A stretch of DNA of 5,652 nucleotides, from the NCBI GenBank assembly GCA_028286165.1, contig JAPYMU010000017.1, positions 1-5,652 on the forward strand, written 5' to 3'. Below the pieces are notes generated by a model, which was not told where the DNA came from, ran no database searches, and saw only the letters and a list, made by a program, of their open reading frames with translations. Shown here piece after piece: positions 4,856 through 5,652 of the stretch; positions within the stretch are counted from its first letter, which is position 1, and every line of letters starts with the position of its first letter. Source of the stretch: Spongiicolonus versatilis (GTDB lineage Bacteria; Pseudomonadota; Gammaproteobacteria; Arenicellales; Spongiicolonaceae). The position numbers and the translations under genes are program-made.

Positions 4856-5652
4856 TGCGCGCGATTATACCGCCAGAAGCGCCTCAGCCGAAATGAGGCG
4901 AGCAAAGAATTGCGCGAGTCGCCGTCCGCCGACAGCCGCTGGCGGCCGCGCACGGTGATTCCCCAGCAGCAGTTGCCGTAGGTGAACGCCAGGTCGGCGT
5001 AGGCATTGCGGTCGTGCTCCACCGAATACCATTCATCCACCGTCACCCGCCAGCGCGCGCTGAGTTGCCGCCACGCCCGCAGGCGCCACTGGCGGACGGC
5101 GCCATCTTCGGAGTCGGCATCAGCGGCGCGGCGGAAGTGGTAGCCAACCTCGGCGCCATTTCCGGCATCGGATTCAACGCCCAGCCGCAACCGCCCGCCG
5201 CGCAGCCGGTCATCCGCGCTGTTCCACACGGCAAAAGCGCCGCCGCGCCATGCGCCTTTGGTGAACCCGGCTTCACCGAGGAGGCCGGAGCGGCGGCCGG
5301 CGGAATCGCCCGGCGACAATCCAACCCGCGGCCGGCGCAAGTGAAACATCTGCCCGATGGCGGCGCGAAAAACTTGCGCGCCGTCACCGTCCAGCAGCCG
5401 GCTCTCAACGCCGAGGCTGATTCGGTTGGCGTCACCGACACGGTCGCCGCCGAAGAAAAGATTGTCGCGGAACAATTGTTCGTAGTTGTCGCCGCGCACC
5501 TTTGATGTGTCAAACAGCGGCAGGCCGTCCTGCGTTTTATTTTTTGCCAGCACATAAAAAACACGCGGCTCAAGTGTGTGCACAAAACGCCCGGCGCCGC
5601 GCTCAAAAACCAAAGCGCCGTCCACACTGAACAGCGGCACCGTGCGCGACAA
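4852..5652 (-). CDS. lptD: LPS-assembly outer-membrane protein LptD, C-terminal part
   Basis: This is the last 266 codons of LptD, the outer-membrane beta-barrel that with LptE inserts lipopolysaccharide into the outer leaflet. The gene enters from the right edge: the first codon in view is an internal TTG, and the N-terminal LptA-like domain is outside. Barrel signatures include RTVPLFSVDGALVFER (3-18 of the visible part), HTLEPRVFYVL (25-35), LPLFDTSKVRGDNYEQLFRDNLFFGGDRVGDANRISLGVESRLL (44-87) and the adjacent cysteine pair YGNCCW (Cys228-Cys229 of the visible part). These correspond to the C-terminal cysteines that form inter-domain disulfides with N-terminal cysteines in E. coli. Only 37 residues follow the pair, which appears shorter than the E. 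coli tail. The last codons overlap the surA ATG (ATGA). The lptD-surA order is the common gammaproteobacterial one. Confidence 0.96.
   Translation of the reverse strand: MSRTVPLFSVDGALVFERGAGRFVHTLEPRVFYVLAKNKTQDGLPLFDTSKVRGDNYEQLFRDNLFFGGDRVGDANRISLGVESRLLDGDGAQVFRAAIGQMFHLRRPRVGLSPGDSAGRRSGLLGEAGFTKGAWRGGAFAVWNSADDRLRGGRLRLGVESDAGNGAEVGYHFRRAADADSEDGAVRQWRLRAWRQLSARWRVTVDEWYSVEHDRNAYADLAFTYGNCCWGITVRGRQRLSADGDSRNSLLASFRLRRFWRYNRAQ
4864..4874 (-). promoter_or_regulatory. TATAAT-containing element just upstream of surA
   Basis: The minus strand reads GGCGGTATAAT, with a perfect -10 hexamer (4869-4864) ending eight bases before the surA ATG and lying within the last codons of lptD. The same 11 bases precede the phosphotransacylase gene at 1228-1238. 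No good -35 is seen at 17 bases upstream (TTCGGC). It may be an internal promoter for surA or only Tyr-Asn codons of LptD. Confidence 0.2.
4880..4900. repeat. Short inverted repeat (hairpin) at the 3' end of lptD
   Basis: CGCCTCA and TGAGGCG form a perfect 7-bp stem around a 7-base loop, inside the last codons of lptD and about 25 bases upstream of the surA start. No T tract follows on either strand, so it is not a standard intrinsic terminator. It could stabilise or partly block the message between lptD and surA; no role is shown. Confidence 0.4.

Overview
The window is high-GC DNA with tightly packed genes. It most likely comes from a gammaproteobacterium, possibly a related proteobacterial lineage. 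The main reason is the minus-strand pair lptD-surA, a linkage typical of Gammaproteobacteria. A Gram-negative outer membrane is certain, because LptD and a two-parvulin SurA of standard length are both present. Nothing in the sequence allows a genus to be named.

Layout from left to right. (1) Positions 1-1004, minus strand: a thiamine operon. thiD (HMP kinase / HMP-P kinase) is followed, through a 4-base GTGA stop/start overlap, by the N-terminus of an ABC-transporter ATPase that runs off the left edge. (2) Positions 1005-1244: the only sizeable intergenic region (240 bases). It holds a well-conserved TPP riboswitch on the minus strand at 1100-1188, a 95-base leader with the pairing elements expected of an SD-sequestering expression platform, and an AT-rich hexamer that probably serves a promoter for the plus-strand gene and perhaps one for the thiamine operon. 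(3) Positions 1245-2159, plus strand: a phosphate acetyl/butyryltransferase-family enzyme. (4) Positions 2156-5652, minus strand: a compact run lptD (3' part only) - surA - CoA-acylating aldehyde dehydrogenase. lptD and surA overlap by four bases (ATGA), and six bases separate surA from the dehydrogenase. The phosphotransacylase and the dehydrogenase converge and share their stop-codon bases.

How the parts work together. TPP made in the cell should shut down thiD and the coupled transporter ATPase through the riboswitch, so HMP salvage/import and phosphorylation respond to demand. The dehydrogenase resembles sulfoacetaldehyde dehydrogenases (SauS type), and the phosphotransacylase interconverts an acyl-CoA and an acyl phosphate. 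Together they could link an aldehyde, its acyl-CoA and its acyl phosphate, but the substrate is not shown by the sequence. lptD and surA belong to outer-membrane assembly: SurA is the periplasmic chaperone that delivers beta-barrel proteins, LptD among them. The dehydrogenase sits where many Gammaproteobacteria carry pdxA.

No wholly new system is evident. The strongest item for a second look is the riboswitch expression platform. A 17-base downstream segment is almost perfectly complementary to the P2/P3 and TPP-binding strand of the aptamer, and part of the same segment can also pair with the thiD Shine-Dalgarno sequence. No rRNA, tRNA, CRISPR array, insertion sequence or attachment site was seen, and no gene-free stretch exceeds 300 bases.
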